Source of the DNA: Cycas panzhihuaensis
Lineage: Eukaryota; Cycadophyta
Length of the DNA: 64,000 nucleotides
NCBI GenBank assembly: GCA_023213395.1
Contig: CM041465.1
Span: forward strand, 196,609,741-196,673,740
Reading direction: 5' to 3'
Shown here: positions 47,181 through 58,564 of the stretch, one piece after another
Layout of the letters: each line of letters begins with the position of its first letter
How positions within the stretch are numbered: the stretch's first letter is position 1
Program-made: the position numbers and the translations under genes
Notes under the pieces: generated by a model
The model's database searches: none
The model's input: only the letters and a program-made list of their open reading frames with translations
What the model was told of the DNA's origin: nothing

Positions 47181-48885
47181 TGTGAATGTGAAGAATCTAC
47201 AAGTTGCAATAGTTGTGTTATCACAAAGGTTGGAACTATTATGCTTCTTTATCCTTGTCGATACGTCCCCCCTCAAGGGTAACATCTATGAGTCCCAATC
47301 TTATAAGTATATTTGTGAATTAATCTTCAATAAGCACTTTGGTAAAGATGTCCACAAGTTGATATTCACTCAAACAATAGTCGATCTGTAGCTTCCCTAA
47401 CTTGACTTATTCAAGGATGTAGTGGTGTTGTATCTCGATGTTCTTCATATGAGTATGAAACTCTAGATTCTTTAACAAGTAAACAGTATTCTAATTGTCA
47501 ACAAAAATAATCAAATAACTATTTGAAACTCCAAGAACTTCCAAGAGACCTTACAACCATACAACTTCTTTAGCACTAACACTAAGTCTTTGATATTTTA
47601 CCTCTATAGAAGATAAGTCCATTATTTGTTGCTTCTATGACTACCATGAAATAAATCTATTACCAATACTAAAGATGTATCCAGTAGTGGACTTATGATT
47701 ATTAGAGTCTTCTCTATAATTAGCATCAGTGTAGTTATACAACTTTGTTTCCTTACCATAAAGGTATTCAAGACCATGATTAAGTATCCTCTTCAAGTAC
47801 TTTAGAATCTACTTCATTGTAACCTAATATAGTTCTTAATGATTTTGCATATATTAAGAAACCAAGCTAATAGCATAGGTAATATTTGGTTTGGTATGAT
47901 TCAAATGTATTAGATTCCCTACTAATTGATGGTATATTATTCTATCTATATAGGGTTTGACTATATCTTTCTATAGTCTTATGCCATTAGCACATGGTGT
48001 TACAACTAGTTTATAATCCTACATCCTAAACTTTTACAGTAAGTTCTACATATACTGTATCTGTAACAACATGATTTGATCTTTCATCTACTTGGCTTGA
48101 ATATTTAAGTAGTGAAGTCACCTAAGGTTTATTATATTAAAGGCAGCTCTCAAATTAGACTTAACTCCTACAATAGTCTTATTACAGTTACCTCTGATGA
48201 GTAAATCATCCACATACAATATAATAGCTACTATTTAGGTCCTACTCTTTCTCACATATAAAATTAGGTTAAGTTTTGAAATAATAAATCCTTCTTCCTT
48301 TAACTTGGTATCAATCTTTTTATACTAAGCATGAGGTGCTTGTTTTAAACCATAAAGTGGTTTTTTCAACTGGCACATAAGATGCTCCTAGCCTTTCTTA
48401 ATAAATCCTAGAGGTTGTGACATATGATTCTCCTCCTTTAGATCTCCATTAAGAAATGTAGACTTAATGTCCATCTGGTATAACTCCTAAGCATATGCAA
48501 CTACTAAGGAAATGATCAAACAGACCATCACTATCTTAGAGACTAGTGTAAATATCTCATTTTAATCAATTCCTTCATTTTGCTTAGACCCTTGAGTGAC
48601 AAGCCTAACCTTATACTTATCCACCTCTCTATTATAGTGAAACTTAGTCTCATAGATCCACTTACATCTAACAAGGTTCTTCATTAAAGGGAGCAAAACC
48701 AAATCCTATGTGTCATTCTTCATGAGTAAACCATACTCCTCTTCTATTGTAGCTCTCTATTATAGTTCACTCTTCACTTTATCATACATATTAGGATTAC
48801 TAGAGTTATTGGTGCCTACCAATAGAGTTCGATTGGTATATTAACTTCTTATTCTCCTCTTATTAGCAAGGGTATATATCACCAC
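47181..48885 (-). pseudogene. Copia-6 reverse transcriptase and RNase H
   Basis: The minus strand carries EEEYGLLMKNDT (about 48735) and KWIYETKFHYNREVDKYK (about 48640) at the N-terminus, then ILYVDDLLIRGN with an intact YVDD box at 48205-48216. RNase H follows with NHKSTTGYIF, SSIEVKY, KEVVWL and EFHTHMKNIEIQHHYI, ending near 47200 with the LVDIFTKVL block. Stops are scattered; no large deletion is seen, unlike its relative Copia-3. Confidence 0.82.
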
Positions 48886-49224
48886 TAATAGAATCAAGGG
48901 ATATAAGGAATAGAATGAGAATACAAAAAGAAGTAAACCATCAATCTTGTAACAGTAGGGGTGTTGATGAATACCAAGGTCTTTAGACCCCATGAATAAA
49001 TAAGTAGGACTTGCGGAGGATGTGGTACACCACTCAAAGTCCACTACTAATTAGTATTGATAAATGTTAGATATGCTACTACCAAGATCTGACATAGTGC
49101 AATTAAATATGACTATGATCTGACATAGTACTACCACGATATCTCTACTAATCTAGGTTATCATTCTAATTTGGGTAATCAACCTAAGGAAGACAGGAGC
49201 CCTGATATGGGTATTATTCTAATA
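48886..49224 (-). repeat. Copia-7 3' LTR
   Basis: 339 bp, equal in length to 54794-55132. Shared blocks: gtaaaccatcaat, ggtgttgatgaatac, accccatgaataaataag, atgctactaccaagatct. The terminal TG is TA on both ends here. Confidence 0.88.
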
Positions 49225-49234
49225 TTTCTCTCCC

Positions 49235-52200
49235 ATAATGCCCATTTAGAAAGACTCTAAGTTTATCTCTAAATTTAATAAACTTTATTTTGCCAAGTGC
49301 CTTTGTGAATATATCTGTCACCCATTCTTCTATGTTATAATAGACTAATTCTAGCTCGCCTTATTGTACTAACTCTCTAATGAAGTGATGTTATGTTTTA
49401 ATATACTTTGTCCTACATGAAACACTAGATTCCTAGTCATCTGAATTATGCTTTGACTATCACAAAGTAATTGATAGGACCCACCTATTCTTCCTATAAA
49501 TCTTGAAGCAACCTTTTAAGCTAAACTATTTCATATGCTCCTATTACAACTGCTTTATACTCTACTTTTATTGTAGATAGAGATATTATAGCCTGTCTTT
49601 TTAAACTTCATGCTACTACAACTATACCTAAATTGAATGTATAACTAGATGTAGATTTTCTATCATCTATACAACCTACATTATACTTATCAATAGTCCC
49701 ATTTGATTTATACTTGGTCTTATAATCCCATTTAGTCCCAATGGCATTTTAGCTAGGTAGTAGATCCACTAACTCCCATGTGTCATTTTTCACTAAGGTA
49801 TTATATTCTTCTTTTATTACTTTCTTCCATTCTTCTTGATTATTTGCATCTTCATGGTTATGAGGCTCATTAAACTCCATAACCTGAGTCATAAGTGCAA
49901 ATTTTACCCTTTAAAATCTTGTAGTCCTTCTCTCAAAGTTGGTGTCCAAAATATTTGAAGGGTTATGAGTCCTTTGTACCCACTTAGGGACCCTTTAATT
50001 TAAAATAGAGGGTTCTACTTCATTTATATAAGGTATATTTGTACACATAGAATTTAAGTCCACCCCAACCATGATATTCTTGCCTTTATCTTTTTTAATT
50101 ACTTCTTGATGATAAAATTTATCTTCTTTAAAGATGACATCCCTGTTTATAATAATCTTCTTTCCTTTTGGATCATAAAGTTTATAGGATCTAGAAGAGT
50201 CACAATATTCTATGAAGATACATTTGATGTTCATGTCATCTAGTTTTGTACTCCTTTGATCTAGGACATGTACAAAAGCTATACATCCAAAAATTCCTAA
50301 GTATTTGATGCTTGGCTTATAACCTGTCTAAGCTTCTTTTGGTATAACCTACCTAACTGCTTTAATAGTACACTTATTCAACACATAGATAATTGTATGT
50401 ATAGCTTCATCCCAATATTCATTTCCTAGATTCTTATGCTTAAGCATACTTTTGGCCATTTCAATAATTATTCTATTTTTTCTTTCAGTAATCTATTTTG
50501 TTATGGGTTATAAAGATTTGTGAGTTGTTTTCTTCTACCACAACATCTAAAATAAGATTTGAATTTATTTGAAATAAATTACTTCCCATTGTATGATCTT
50601 AGGGTCAAAATTCTAAGTCCACTTTATTTTTATGCTATAGTTTTAAAGTCCACAAAACATTATAGAGCATCTAACTTAAGCTTGACGAAGCATAGCCATG
50701 TCATCCTTATGAAATTATTAATAAATATTATAAAAAACTTAGCACCTCTAAGTAAGGGCACATCCATTAGACCATATAAGTCTATATATATTAATTAGAG
50801 GGGCCCATTGGCCTTATAACTTTCACTAGAAAATCCTTCTGTTTGTTGCTTTCCAAGTATACATCCTTCATATATTTTCTTACTAAGTTCAAAAGTTGGT
50901 AGTCTAATTATCATACCTATTTTTTTCATGAAGGACAAACTATTGTAATTTATATAGCCAAGTCTTTTGTGCCATGCTTTTCTATCCATATTAGTTGATA
51001 CTTTTCAAGTATAATACTTTGTTAGGGATATGACTAGTTTGAATAACATGTCACTAATTATTTGTCCTTTGGCTATAATTGCTTTGTTCCTAAGTTTATC
51101 TTTAATGGTGCATTCCCAATTATCAAAGATTATCTTGTATTTCTTTTCCATTATCTAATCCACTAAAAGTAAGTTCTTCTTAAGTACTGGAACATGAAGT
51201 ATATCATTTATGTATCTTATTTCTCAAAAATTAGTTTATATAGAGACATTCATTTTTTTAATAGTTGTTTGAGTGGTGTTATCACTAAATATAATATTAC
51301 TTTTCTTGGTGTTATTTAATTCTTTAAACCACTCTTCCTTATAATAAATGTGTGTAAACACCATGAATCTATGTACCATCTTCTTCCTCACTGGCTATTA
51401 AACTTGAAAAAAATAATATATCATCATGTCTTTCTTCAATAACTATGCTAGTAATTCCCCTTTATAAACTTGATCTTTTTATAAAGTAATTTTCTTTTAA
51501 GTACCTATTTCTATAGTTGTAAGAACACTAGATAGTTCCTCTACTATTTGGGCTTCTTCCTTTTTGTCCTTAGTTTCTACCCTTAGGACTTTGGCCTTTT
51601 CCTTTTCTTTGGAGTCCATAATTTTGGCCTTGACCTTGGCCTTGATAATACCTTTAACCTTGAAATTAATTTTACCCTTAATAGAATTGATTTGGGCCTT
51701 GTTCTTGATAAATGCCTTGACCTTAATGATATCCTTATGCTTGATAGATTTGACATTGCCTTTGAAATTAATTTCTAGATTGACCTCTACCTCTAGGGGA
51801 TTGTTCTTTATCCCTAAAACTTTGTCCTTGGAATGAAGGTCTAATTTTTACCTTAGTTAAAAAGCATATTCAAGAAACTCACTTCCTCTCTTTTTCTCTT
51901 CTACAACTAATAGCATGGCACTTAATTGATTTATATTAAGGGTACTAAGGTCCTTAGAGAACTCAATGTTAGTCACCACCATCTCAAATCATTTGATATT
52001 GCTTACATAACTTAAAGATTTTCTTAACTACCCTTTTCTCACTAATTACCTCTTCTAATGACCTTATTTGGTTGACTAGGCCTTAGAGTTTTATAATGAA
52101 GTTATTAACTCCTTTATTAATATTTATCCTTAGGTTCTTAAATTTTCTTTTTAAAGTCTAAAACTTTGATATTAGTGTTCTTTTGTATGTAGTCATTAGT

Positions 52201-52490
52201 GTGTCACATACTTCCTTCAATGTTATTACTTTACTAAAACTTAGGAATATATAATCCTCCAAAGTATAAAAGATGAATGCAAGTGCTTTGTTATATCTCT
52301 TTTCATTCTTCTTTAAGTTTTTCTTCTCATCCTTAGTGGCATTTTCAGAAAGCGCTCCATAACCTATTTCAATAAGCTCCCATATATCTTTGTCTATAAA
52401 AATTAGTTTTGTACATATACTCTAATTGAGGCAATTAGTGCCACCAAACTTGGGCACTATAACATTACCAATATTTAATGCTATAATCAA
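49235..52490 (-). pseudogene. Copia-7 gag-pol with reverse transcriptase core deleted
   Basis: Read on the minus strand. Gag is at about 51850-52490 with IGYGALSENATKDEKKNLKK and ALAFIFYTLEDYIFLSF. A lysine-rich segment follows (51540-51850; KVKAKI-like repeats). Protease is at about 51000-51400. Pre-integrase is at 50795-50989 (AWHKRLGYINYNSLSFMKK, EGCILGKQQTEGF). Integrase spans about 50240-50800 and the linker is at 49995-50234 (SYKLYDPKGKKIIINRDVIF). The reverse transcriptase N-terminus ends with GTIDKY at about 49683. The next residues are GCIDDRKSTSSYTFNLGI, which belong to RNase H, so the catalytic core with YVDD is missing. RNase H continues to about 49240. Confidence 0.82.
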
Positions 52491-54779
52491 AAAGTTACCT
52501 TGAAAAATAATTATTTGAAAAGTAAAGTGCTTGCAAGAAAGTGTTAGAAAATAACTAAAAATAACTAATAAAAAGTCACTCAAGGGCAATCAAGACTTGT
52601 CCCACTTCAACTTTGGGACTTAGACAAATATCCTAATTGGGATTCAACCACCTCCAAAACAAATTTTTATATTAATAAGAGTTTACAAACTAAAATTTTT
52701 CTAGTTTATATAAAGAACATCACATAGGAAGCCTAAAACTTGTGCCAACTTTGAGCATTAAAATGTTACATTAAATGGCTTCAAAATTTTTTGAAGTTTT
52801 ATCTATTCTATAGAGTATAGAAAAAGGAATCCAACATTTCAAATAAGACTTAATTTCAACATAAGATGACCAAGATATACATTAAAATATCCAAGGAGAA
52901 ATTAGCCTTTTAATATATAAGGCTAAAAAAAATTTATATCAAATTGAACCATTAAAAAAGATATCAAATTAAAACCAAATATGGTTGTATGGCCACTCAT
53001 TTCATTTGGATGGAAGTATACTTTATCTTGAAGCTGACAGAACTAAAATTTTACTTTGATGGTGATAATTATGGTCAATGGAGCAAAGATACGTGTTGAT
53101 CTTGAAATAGCCTCTTTGAAAATGAATTAGCTCCCCTTTGAAAAAATGATTCTTGGTCACCTAACTACTAAATGTAACATGTTGCTAAGTGATAAAAGTG
53201 GGGGCTATAGATGATGGACTCTACAAAAAAATTGAATTTCTTCAAAAAGGAATGATTGCTCTAATAGTTGTCTATTTCTCTTATAGAAATGTGTCAAAAT
53301 GAGAGATCTAAATATGATTCATGGACTCGATTAAGGTATATTTATAATGAACAATCTTATGAGCCAAAGTAGACAAAGAGAAATGGTAGAAGACATAAAA
53401 TATTATGAAATACTTTCAAATAAAAAAAGTTAACTTTAATATTTCAATAAACTTCATGAAAAAATGATTAATAAGGACACAAATACTAATCCATTAGCAT
53501 CTTACACAGGTCTGTAGATGCCTACAGTAGTGACGTATCAATAAATACTCAGCTGTAATACAATTGGTAAATAACACAACCATATGATTTATGAATCCAT
53601 GTTTAAGGTCTGAATAAATAAGAGTTACAAAGATATCAATGCACGTAGATATTATGAGATTGTGTGTAAATAAAAATCACCCAAATTAATAATGTTTGCA
53701 TGTAAATAAAAATTACCCCAAATCAATAATCTTTTGTGTATATTGATATTTGCATAAAATTAAAAGAGTGTATAAACGTCAGTAGTTGAATATTTTGAGT
53801 GCAGATTTATGTGGAGGGCTTTGTTTCTTCATTGTTTCTTCCTTGGTGTTCAATGGAGAGATGCTCTAGCTTCAACACTTCTAGTGTGGGCATATTCTAG
53901 GAGCTTTCTAAGGGAGGTGGCATTCATTTATTTGGTAATTCAATGAGTTTATACTCATATTCAGGATTCTTCTCCATTTAGTTTTACATGAGCACAAGTG
54001 TATGTAGAGATCTGATCTAGAAAGTTATGCCTATACTCAATGAAAAGCACAAGAATGCAAAGTTTATAAGAAAATAAATCGATGCAGCAATTGTATTGAA
54101 AACATAAACATAATGTAGATTTTCTGTAAGAGTCATGGGCTATAGCTAGTGATCAAACAGAGAATATTAATAGAGATTTAGTAGTTTAGATAAGAAGAAT
54201 AAAGAATTGTTTGGCATTGCTATGGATTGGAGAGAGAAAGGATTGGAAACTAGAGCCACAACAGAAGCAATAATTGCTGCTTCTCAACAATATAGAACTT
54301 AGTTATTGGATGATGATTCTACTAGTAGAATTGAAGAGGAAAGATTGCATCTTCTTCCAAGTATTCATCTACCTAATGTTAATATTAATCTCCTTACTTC
54401 ATGAAAAAATAGGCTCTGCATACATTGATTTTCAAATTTAGATGTTAATAAAGATTGAAACTATAACAAATAGACACACTCAATTATGATGAATGCAAAA
54501 AAAAAGTGTATTACCAAGAGAAGATTCTAATAATAAATCTATTATCAAATCCAAACAAATATCAGGCTAACAAAGATAAGCAAACCTATAAAGGTTAATC
54601 ATATATATACAAATAAATAAGAGAGTGTATATATACCATCTGTATATGTAACAAACTTTTCTCAAGACTCCTTTATAGATGGATTCTTGAATATGGCTCT
54701 GAACTCCTGAGCAATGGCTCTACAAATAAGGAATTTAACTTCTACAAATAAGGAAGATAACTCTAAATGCTTAAATGAA
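52491..54779. other. Unexplained 2.3-kb insert or leader in Copia-7
   Basis: Copia leaders are usually short, so this stretch between gag and the primer-binding site needs an explanation. Plus-strand fragments look coding: ELKFYFDGDNYGQWSKDT near 53037-53090, and, in another frame, GLETRATTEAIIAASQQYRT and EEERLHLLPSIHLPNVNINL near 54240-54400, separated by AT-rich, intron-like sequence. No LTRs or terminal inverted repeats were found at its edges. Confidence 0.4.
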
Positions 54780-54793
54780 GCTTTGATTCCAAA

Positions 54794-55132
54794 TGATAGA
54801 ATAAGGGGATAGAGCGAATAGAATGAGAATTTAGATTGGAGTAAACCATCAATCCCATAAGAGTGGTGGTGTTGATGAATACTGAGATTTTCAAACCCCA
54901 TGAATAAATAAGCAAGACTTGAGCAGGATGTGGCACACCACTCAAAGTTTACATTCAACTGGCATTGATAAATAAGGTATATGCTACTACCAAGATCTAA
55001 CATAGTGTGGCTAAGCATAGCTAGGATCTGGCATAGTGCTAACACAATATCTCTGTCAATCTAGGTTATTGGCTTAATGTAGGTAATCAACCCAAGGAAG
55101 ATATAAACCCTAATATGGGTATTATTTTAACA
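54794..55132 (-). repeat. Copia-7 5' LTR
   Basis: 339 bp; the element strand starts TGTTAAAATAATACCC and ends TCTATCA. Open minus-strand stretches across it (54662-55045, 54763-54945) are LTR sequence, not genes. Confidence 0.88.
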
Positions 55133-55137
55133 GCCAC

Positions 55138-55357
55138 TTTAGAATCCTTAATTATTTTCCTTGCTCATAATAGTATAGAAGGACCTAGTGCTGGAGGTAC
55201 TTCTTCATATGATGGCTCTTCACCATTACTCATTGCACTTAGTCCAGCTTCTTCTTGAATTCTAGTAATTCGCTTATCGTCCTTTCCAACTGATGAATCT
55301 AGAAATGGAAGTAGTGGGGGGTAAAAAGGCTCTTTTGATGACTCATTAGTATGATAC
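55138..55357 (-). pseudogene. Copia-6 integrase-to-reverse-transcriptase linker
   Basis: An open minus-strand stretch reads ESSKEPFYPPLLPFLDSSVG, EAGLSAMSNGEEPSYEEVPP and ALGPSILL. This is the acidic, proline-rich linker between integrase and reverse transcriptase in copia. Across the Copia-7 insertion it joins sequence at 48885 that contains YTLANKRRIRS. Upstream it merges with Tat-4 LTR sequence after 55357, so the longer open stretch to 55440 is chimeric. Confidence 0.6.
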
Positions 55358-56055
55358 AGTTTCTTGGCTACCAGGAATGGGCAGCAGTGACACCTCTCAA
55401 GTAAGTACAAGTATACATCTCCACCTCTTACCCTATTCACTTTGATGCCATAATAAGATGTGTTTACAATTCTAGTGATGTGACATATTTGTATAGATTG
55501 TTTTGATGACTAGTTTGCTTGTCTAATACTTGCATGTGATTGTATTTCAGCCTATGATGACCTAGGACCACAATCCTATGGCACTACATAACTCCAAGAG
55601 ATACCTTCCTAGAGTTTACGAGTACTTTTGACTCACTTCTAGCCTATTGTATGGTCTCCCTAGTGGGTACTTAATTTACTTACCTACTTACACACTTTTA
55701 CATCATTATTAATACTTAATCTTCACCCTATTTACATATTTAGGAAGCCTAACCATTGCCTAAAGGCCCTAAAAGACCCTTACTAGTCCACCAAACTCTA
55801 CTTTTGCACCCTAGGACTGATCATTTGGGGATTCCCTAGGTCTTTTTTTTTTTTCTATGTTTTCCTCATACCATTGTAAAGTTTGCAGTAACGTTGCAAT
55901 ATTCGTGGTACCATGAAGTTTGTCATGGGACGATTGTCCATTAGTTGCCATAACTTGAAAATAGATAGATTTGCATTTATTGCAAATCTAACACATGGTA
56001 GAGGTGTTTTTCTTGCATAAACTAAACTCTAACCCCTTCAAAAACCTAATTCGGA

Positions 56056-56062
56056 TATAAAA
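56056..56062 (+). promoter_or_regulatory. TATA box in Tat-4 LTR
   Basis: ggaTATAAAAacc at about 700 bp into the LTR. Tat-3 LTRs have CATAAAA at the same place, a one-base loss. If it is real, U3 is about 0.7 kb and R plus U5 about 2.4 kb. Confidence 0.45.
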
Positions 56063-57107
56063 ACCTAATTTCAAACTCATTCTTACACTCTCATGAACGA
56101 AAATAGCTCTCTTCTCCTACTCGCATTCTCCTTCTCTTACTCCAAGTTCTATAAGGGCAAAACCCTAGTTTGCAAGTCTAAATCAGGCTCTTCTTAGTGA
56201 GATCATTCTTCTCTTGTGTTCAGCCAAGCAGTAGCAACTAGTTTGTTGGATCAAAAGCTCTTTCCTCCTCCAAAAGGGCCTATTTCACCAAAGGGAAATA
56301 GGTTTTTAGGCTCCATCGCCCTTGGTAGTAAAGAAATTTCTGATTTAAGCAATTTTTAATGGTTAAAAGCATGTTGTCCTCCATTATTTCTCTCTTTAAT
56401 CTATTTTTCTCCTGATTTTATTTATTTGCATGATCTTTTCCACATATTTTCTTTAATATTTATCAAGCAAAAGAGAGGTAAACCCTCTCCTCCTACTTAG
56501 CCACTATTAGTCTATCCCTAGGTTTCTACTAGCTAATAGTAGGCCAGGCTTTGGATAGTTTGGGAAGGTAAGAGAGGTACATACAACTAGAGTTCTAACT
56601 CCTATAGTTGCCTCTCCTAGGGCGTCCCCTTCTTCTCAATCTTCTTTTATTCCTTACCTGCTACTCACGCTAATAAACCTTGTAGGGTGTGATCCATACA
56701 CGTTGGCAACTTCATGATATTTGGGACATTCATCTTTTTCTCTCTTAGTATATATGTATGCCATGCTTGGTTAACTATTGTGCTTTACCCTCATTATTCC
56801 CTTTTGTAAATGTTTGCAACTTTTTCAATTTTATAGCTTTTACAACTTTTACAATGCTCCTCAAACCCTTGCACATGCTTTCTTCCTTACAACCTTTGTC
56901 ATTATTCATATTACCTATACAAGATCCAATCTTTGAAAGGTGTTCCATTTATAGGAGCTAGCCATTCTAAGGCTACTATCCTCTTCTCCTTCAACCCCCT
57001 TTTTCCCAAAGGGTGTACGAGAACATTATTATATGTGAAGAAAAATAACATACTTTTTTCTTTTATCTTTTGGCATACAAGGTGACATTGATTTTTACTT
57101 TGGTATG

Positions 57108-57128
57108 ACACACACACACACACACACA
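57108..57128. repeat. (AC)n microsatellite in Tat-4 LTR
   Basis: 21 bp of alternating A and C. Confidence 0.95.
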
Positions 57129-58544
57129 ACTATATACATGCATACACATGTTTATTGCTTGTGAGGTTTACTTGTACACAAGATAAGGTATCCTCCCAGG
57201 CAAATGAAGTTGCACCATAATAAAGAGGTATAGTTCTCATTTTCATCTCTACTTCCTTTTTATTTTCTTTTCAGAATTGTTTCATTTTTATTTCATTTCT
57301 TTATAAATACTTTAGGGAAGATAAGGGAGCCCCTTTTACGACTCCACCTATAATTCTCGTTATGGTTTGGAGCACGGAGCCATGAGTGAAGGAGGAGGCA
57401 TGAGATAAGGGAGTACATCACCACATCAATTGACATATTTCTTAGTGCACTTCTCACAAACTCTTTTCTCTCCCTCCTTTTATTCCCCCCTTTCCTAAAA
57501 GAAATCTACTTATGCATGCACTTAGGTTGTAGCCCTCCCTTTTTATATATTTACACTCATAGGAAAAGGGTATAAAGGGTATATGTATAAGCATGCACTC
57601 ATGTCTTTCTACTTCCTCTCCTTATTGTGAAAAGAATAAGATGATAAGGATCTTTATTTTCTCCTTTACTTACATATGCATAGAAAGGTGGCATGAATAG
57701 ATGCATTTTCTTTTAGCAAAGAAAATGATAAACTAACAAACGAATCCTCCTTTCCTAGCCATCACTTCTTTGAATCTTGCATATGTGCATGCACATAGGG
57801 ATAAAGTTGGGGAGACATAATTGAAGGCATTTCCTTTTTGCATAAAAAGAAAGCATCAAAAGAAAGAGTCATATAAATCATTTCTCTCTACCCTCTCTTT
57901 TGCCTCCTTGAATTAATTTCTTAATGAAAGGAAAAGAAAGTGAGCCTAAAAGAGAGTCTTTGTTATTTATATATGTTTTTTTCTTAAGGCCAAGACTTTG
58001 ATTTTGCTAGATCATCTCACAACTAAAATAAGGGAAATCACCTAAACCCTTAGCATAACTAGACAAACCTCGTATTTAGACCAGACCCTAAGGGCAAACC
58101 CTTTAGGTAACCTTAAAGGCAATCCCTAAGAGTCTTATCCCTCAAGTTCAGGTCCTGTATATACCAAACCTCTCCTTTTCCTTCAACCAACCACTTCTTT
58201 CCTCTTGTTGCTAGGTTTATTTTCCATAAGGAACTATCATCCCCTCTTCTCCGCCTTAGAAGGAGGCCTTTTCTCTCCTCTCTTTCACCTTAAGGGTAGA
58301 AGGGCCCATTCATAGCTACTCGGTAATCTAAGGATACCCTTACCCAATCCAAATCTAGGAAGGTACTCATACAAAGGGGAATGTCTTAAGTGTTATTTGT
58401 GGGTCCTTTAACTTGTGTTTCGATGTGTAGACACCCTTTGAGGATGACCTATCCTCCCTTCTGAGACCCTTAAGCCCCTTATTGTAGTTGTAATATTGGC
58501 TTAGGTTCTCTTATCCATAATGACCCCTCAGAGATATGCTTCCA

Positions 58545-58564
58545 TTGGCAACCATACTGGGGAC
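58545..58564 (+). other. Tat-4 primer-binding site
   Basis: TTGGCAACCATACTGGGGAC directly after the LTR. It resembles the recalled tRNA-Arg-type Ogre site (TTGGCGACTCTGCTGGGGAC) at 16 of 20 positions. Confidence 0.65.

Larger units (their letters stand above)
48886..55132 (-). mobile_element. Copia-7: Ty1/copia element nested in Copia-6
   Basis: The 6,247-bp element has two 339-bp LTRs (48886-49224, 54794-55132), polypurine tract GGGAGAGAAA (49225-49234, minus strand), primer-binding site TGGAATCAAAGC (54780-54791, a decayed initiator tRNA-Met site) and a target duplication ACCAC/GCCAC (48881-48885, 55133-55137; one transition). LTRs differ at well over 15% of positions where I aligned them. 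It is related to Copia-1. Most of the reverse transcriptase is deleted (junction near 49683). About 2.3 kb of unexplained sequence lies between gag and the primer-binding site. Confidence 0.9.
46843..55357 (-). mobile_element. Copia-6: Ty1/copia element interrupted by Copia-7 and Tat-4
   Basis: The 3' LTR is 46843-47169 (327 bp), followed upstream on the element strand by the polypurine tract TTAAAGGGGGA (47170-47180). RNase H and reverse transcriptase continue to 48885, where Copia-7 is inserted. The same linker region resumes at 55138 and runs to 55357, where the Tat-4 LTR begins. Integrase, gag and the 5' LTR must lie beyond Tat-4, outside the window. It belongs to the Copia-3 family by LTR and leader sequence. 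The left flank pentamer is ATCCA (46838-46842); its partner is off the window. Confidence 0.75.
55358..58544 (+). repeat. Tat-4 5' LTR (3,187 bp)
   Basis: It aligns in reverse complement with both Tat-3 LTRs. Landmarks include the stretch 55560-55625 (cctatgatgacctaggaccac, Tat-3 20170-20210) and ctaaaagagagtc at 57950 in place of the TC microsatellite. The end is atgcttcca (58536-58544), directly before the primer-binding site. Confidence 0.85.

Noticed and set aside
51564-51836. Hydrophobic 90-codon plus-strand frame resembling a membrane protein
   Set aside because: It is the complement of the lysine-rich gag tail of Copia-7, which turns Lys codons into Leu/Phe codons.
54662-55045. 127-codon open frame on the minus strand
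   Set aside because: It runs across the Copia-7 5' LTR, primer-binding site and leader; a similar frame in the 3' LTR (48841-49044) shows that it is LTR sequence.
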